Source: Bog-473 sp963787485 (GTDB lineage Bacteria; Actinomycetota; Acidimicrobiia; Acidimicrobiales; RAAP-2). Taken from it: a DNA stretch of 64,000 bases. Shown piece by piece: positions 62,791 through 64,000 of this stretch. The stretch covers positions 1,302,001 through 1,366,000 of the forward strand of contig CAWBDF010000007.1 in NCBI GenBank assembly GCA_963787485.1. Reading direction: 5' to 3'. The first letter of the stretch is position 1. Every line of letters begins with the position of its first letter. A program made the position numbers and the translations under genes. The notes under the pieces are model-generated. The model was not told where the DNA came from, did not search any database, and was given only the letters and a program-made list of their open reading frames with translations.

Positions 62791-63817
62791 TCGGATTACA
62801 TGAGCCAGGCAGGCCTGCCAATTCGGCAACCAACTCGTACGAATGCAAGCGAGCCGCATGATCCCAGCCCCCGGACGCCAGCATGATTTCGTTGGCCTCG
62901 GTGGAGGCGATCAATTGGTCAAGGCCCGTCGCCACAGTCTCAGGGTTCCCCACAATGTGGGCGCCAGCGATTCCACTCAGAAACTGTCTCTCTGCCTCCG
63001 TGTAGAGATGCGACGCCGCCTGGTCGGGCGAAGGAATACGCCCGAGGGATCCGCGGCTCAGTCGGAGCGTGTACAACTCGGTCGAGCCGTGCAGGTAGCG
63101 CGCCTCGTCGTCGGTGTCTGCACACATGACGGCTGCTGCGATCATGACATACGGTGCTTCTAACACCGGCGAAGCCCGGAATCGCTCCCGGTAGGCAGCG
63201 ACGGCGGGCAGGGTGTTCGCCGGAGAGAAGTGGTGAGCAAAGGCGAACGGAAGTCCGAGGACCCCCGCGATCTCGGCACTGCTAGTGCTTGAACCAAGGA
63301 GCCAGAGCTGTGGCTTCTCGCCTTGCCCGGGCACAGCCTCGATCTGGCTGTAAGGATGCGCTGCGGGAAACGAGCCGTCAAAGAAAGCGAGCAGTTCAGC
63401 CAGCATGGCGACGAAATCGGGCTCTTGACTCGAGCCGCGACGAAGTGCATCAGCCGTCGCCCTGACCGCACCGGGGGCGCGCCCGAGACCCAGGTCGATT
63501 CGACCGGGAGCGAGGGCTTCGAGGGTGCCAAATTGCTCGACGACCGCTAGGGGCGCGTGGTTTGGCAGCATCACACCCCCGGACCCGAGCCGGATGCGAG
63601 TCGTCACCGCGGCAAGGTGAGCGAGGATGACGGCAGGAGCCGAAGCGGCCACGCCGGGCATGCTGTGGTGCTCCGTAACCCAGAGACGGCGGTACCCCCA
63701 GAACTCAGCTCGCCGCGCCACCTCGACGCTGTTTCGCAAAGCGTCAGTCGGACGAGAGCCCTCCGCTACCGGGGCGCCGTCAAGAACGGAGAAAGGCACG
63801 GAGGCCCGCATCAGCAT
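62780..63817 (-). CDS. Luciferase-like flavin-dependent monooxygenase (LLM class)
   Basis: 345 residues, TIM barrel of the bacterial luciferase superfamily. Landmarks are WVTEHHSMPGVAASAP, IRLGSGGVMLPNHAPLAVVE, RIDLGLGRAPG and the C-terminal HIVGNPETVATGLDQL. Uses reduced flavin (FMN or F420) to oxidise an unknown substrate. ATG 63817 or 63811, neither with a clear ribosome site. Convergent with TauD-5. Confidence 0.9.
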   Translation of the reverse strand: MLMRASVPFSVLDGAPVAEGSRPTDALRNSVEVARRAEFWGYRRLWVTEHHSMPGVAASAPAVILAHLAAVTTRIRLGSGGVMLPNHAPLAVVEQFGTLEALAPGRIDLGLGRAPGAVRATADALRRGSSQEPDFVAMLAELLAFFDGSFPAAHPYSQIEAVPGQGEKPQLWLLGSSTSSAEIAGVLGLPFAFAHHFSPANTLPAVAAYRERFRASPVLEAPYVMIAAAVMCADTDDEARYLHGSTELYTLRLSRGSLGRIPSPDQAASHLYTEAERQFLSGIAGAHIVGNPETVATGLDQLIASTEANEIMLASGGWDHAARLHSYELVAELAGLPGSCNPITD

Positions 63818-64000
63818 CTGGCCATGATATGAGGCACTGCTGCTCAGGTCGTGTGCGCGTAGACTGCCTCACCCAGCCAGGTTCAGCGATTGGCAGAGGC
63901 ACCCGGCGCACCATTGATCAGCCGGCAGGTCCGTTGCCTTGAGCGAACTCAGCTCGCTCTCCCAGGAACCCTGGAGCCGCGACAAGTGTGAAACTCTGCC

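Noticed and set aside
11284..64000. Search for integrase, transposase or insertion-sequence ends marking the island
   Set aside because: None recognised; any insertion model rests only on the tRNA position and the change in gene content.

Overview
The window looks like chromosomal DNA of a high-GC actinobacterium. The first 11 kb carry a conserved housekeeping block. In order it holds two TrkA-type K+ regulators divergent from a KimA-like K+ transporter, then a proton-pumping pyrophosphatase, topA, tmk and holB, and finally a tRNA-Thr(CGT) gene. All of these genes are intact apart from the first, which is cut by the window edge. Gene order and protein style suggest Actinomycetota, possibly Acidimicrobiia; this is an inference, because no rRNA or marker search could be run.

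From the tRNA to the right edge (11.3-64 kb) the character changes. GC is visibly lower, intergenic gaps are long, and the content is almost entirely small-molecule oxidation genes drawn from a few expanded families. These are TauD-like Fe(II)/2-oxoglutarate dioxygenases (four intact, one frameshifted, one fragment), cytochromes P450 (four intact, three broken, two fragments), metal-dependent amidohydrolases (three of one family plus a D-aminoacylase-like one) and short-chain dehydrogenases (three intact, one broken). There are also NTF2/SnoaL-fold and SRPBCC proteins, an FMN hydroxyacid dehydrogenase, a cyclase-family hydrolase, a ketopantoate-reductase-like protein, a luciferase-like monooxygenase, two solute-binding proteins and a MetE-like protein. 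Six intact TetR regulators, one TetR relic and one StrR/NovG-like ParB-domain regulator are interspersed.

Layout of the accessory part: 12.3-15.7 kb (minus strand) P450-2, P450-1 (nonsense codon) and TauD-1 (frameshift), with TetR-1 divergent. 16.7-21.0 kb (minus) TauD-2, MDR oxidoreductase, SDR-1 and amidohydrolase-1. 21.8-23.8 kb TetR-2 and P450-3. 24.8-30.4 kb D-aminoacylase-like, broken SDR-2, FMN dehydrogenase, cyclase and broken enoyl-CoA hydratase. 30.7-38.5 kb TauD-3, ketopantoate reductase, unknown protein, TetR-3, badly decayed P450-4, StrR-like regulator and cupin. 38.8-42.7 kb TetR-4, TauD-4, SnoaL and amidohydrolase-2. 43.2-49.4 kb TetR-5, SDR-3, relics, P450-5 (frameshifted), P450-6 and SDR-4. 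49.8-58.3 kb two solute-binding proteins, TetR-6, amidohydrolase-3 and MetE-like. 58.3-63.8 kb TauD fragment, SnoaL-2, P450-7, P450 fragment, SRPBCC, TauD-5 and LLM.

The region reads as an expanding and decaying catabolic or tailoring island for hydrophobic organic compounds: oxygenases hydroxylate, SDR/MDR enzymes oxidise, amidohydrolase-family enzymes cleave, and TetR proteins sense ligands. The substrate cannot be read from the sequence. The most useful new signal is a shared 12-bp palindrome, TAGTA-N2-TACTA and variants, placed upstream of genes in at least four separate transcription units. Two closely related TetR genes each sit directly upstream of a copy, which suggests one regulon across the scattered modules. 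No integrase, transposase, CRISPR array or rRNA was seen.
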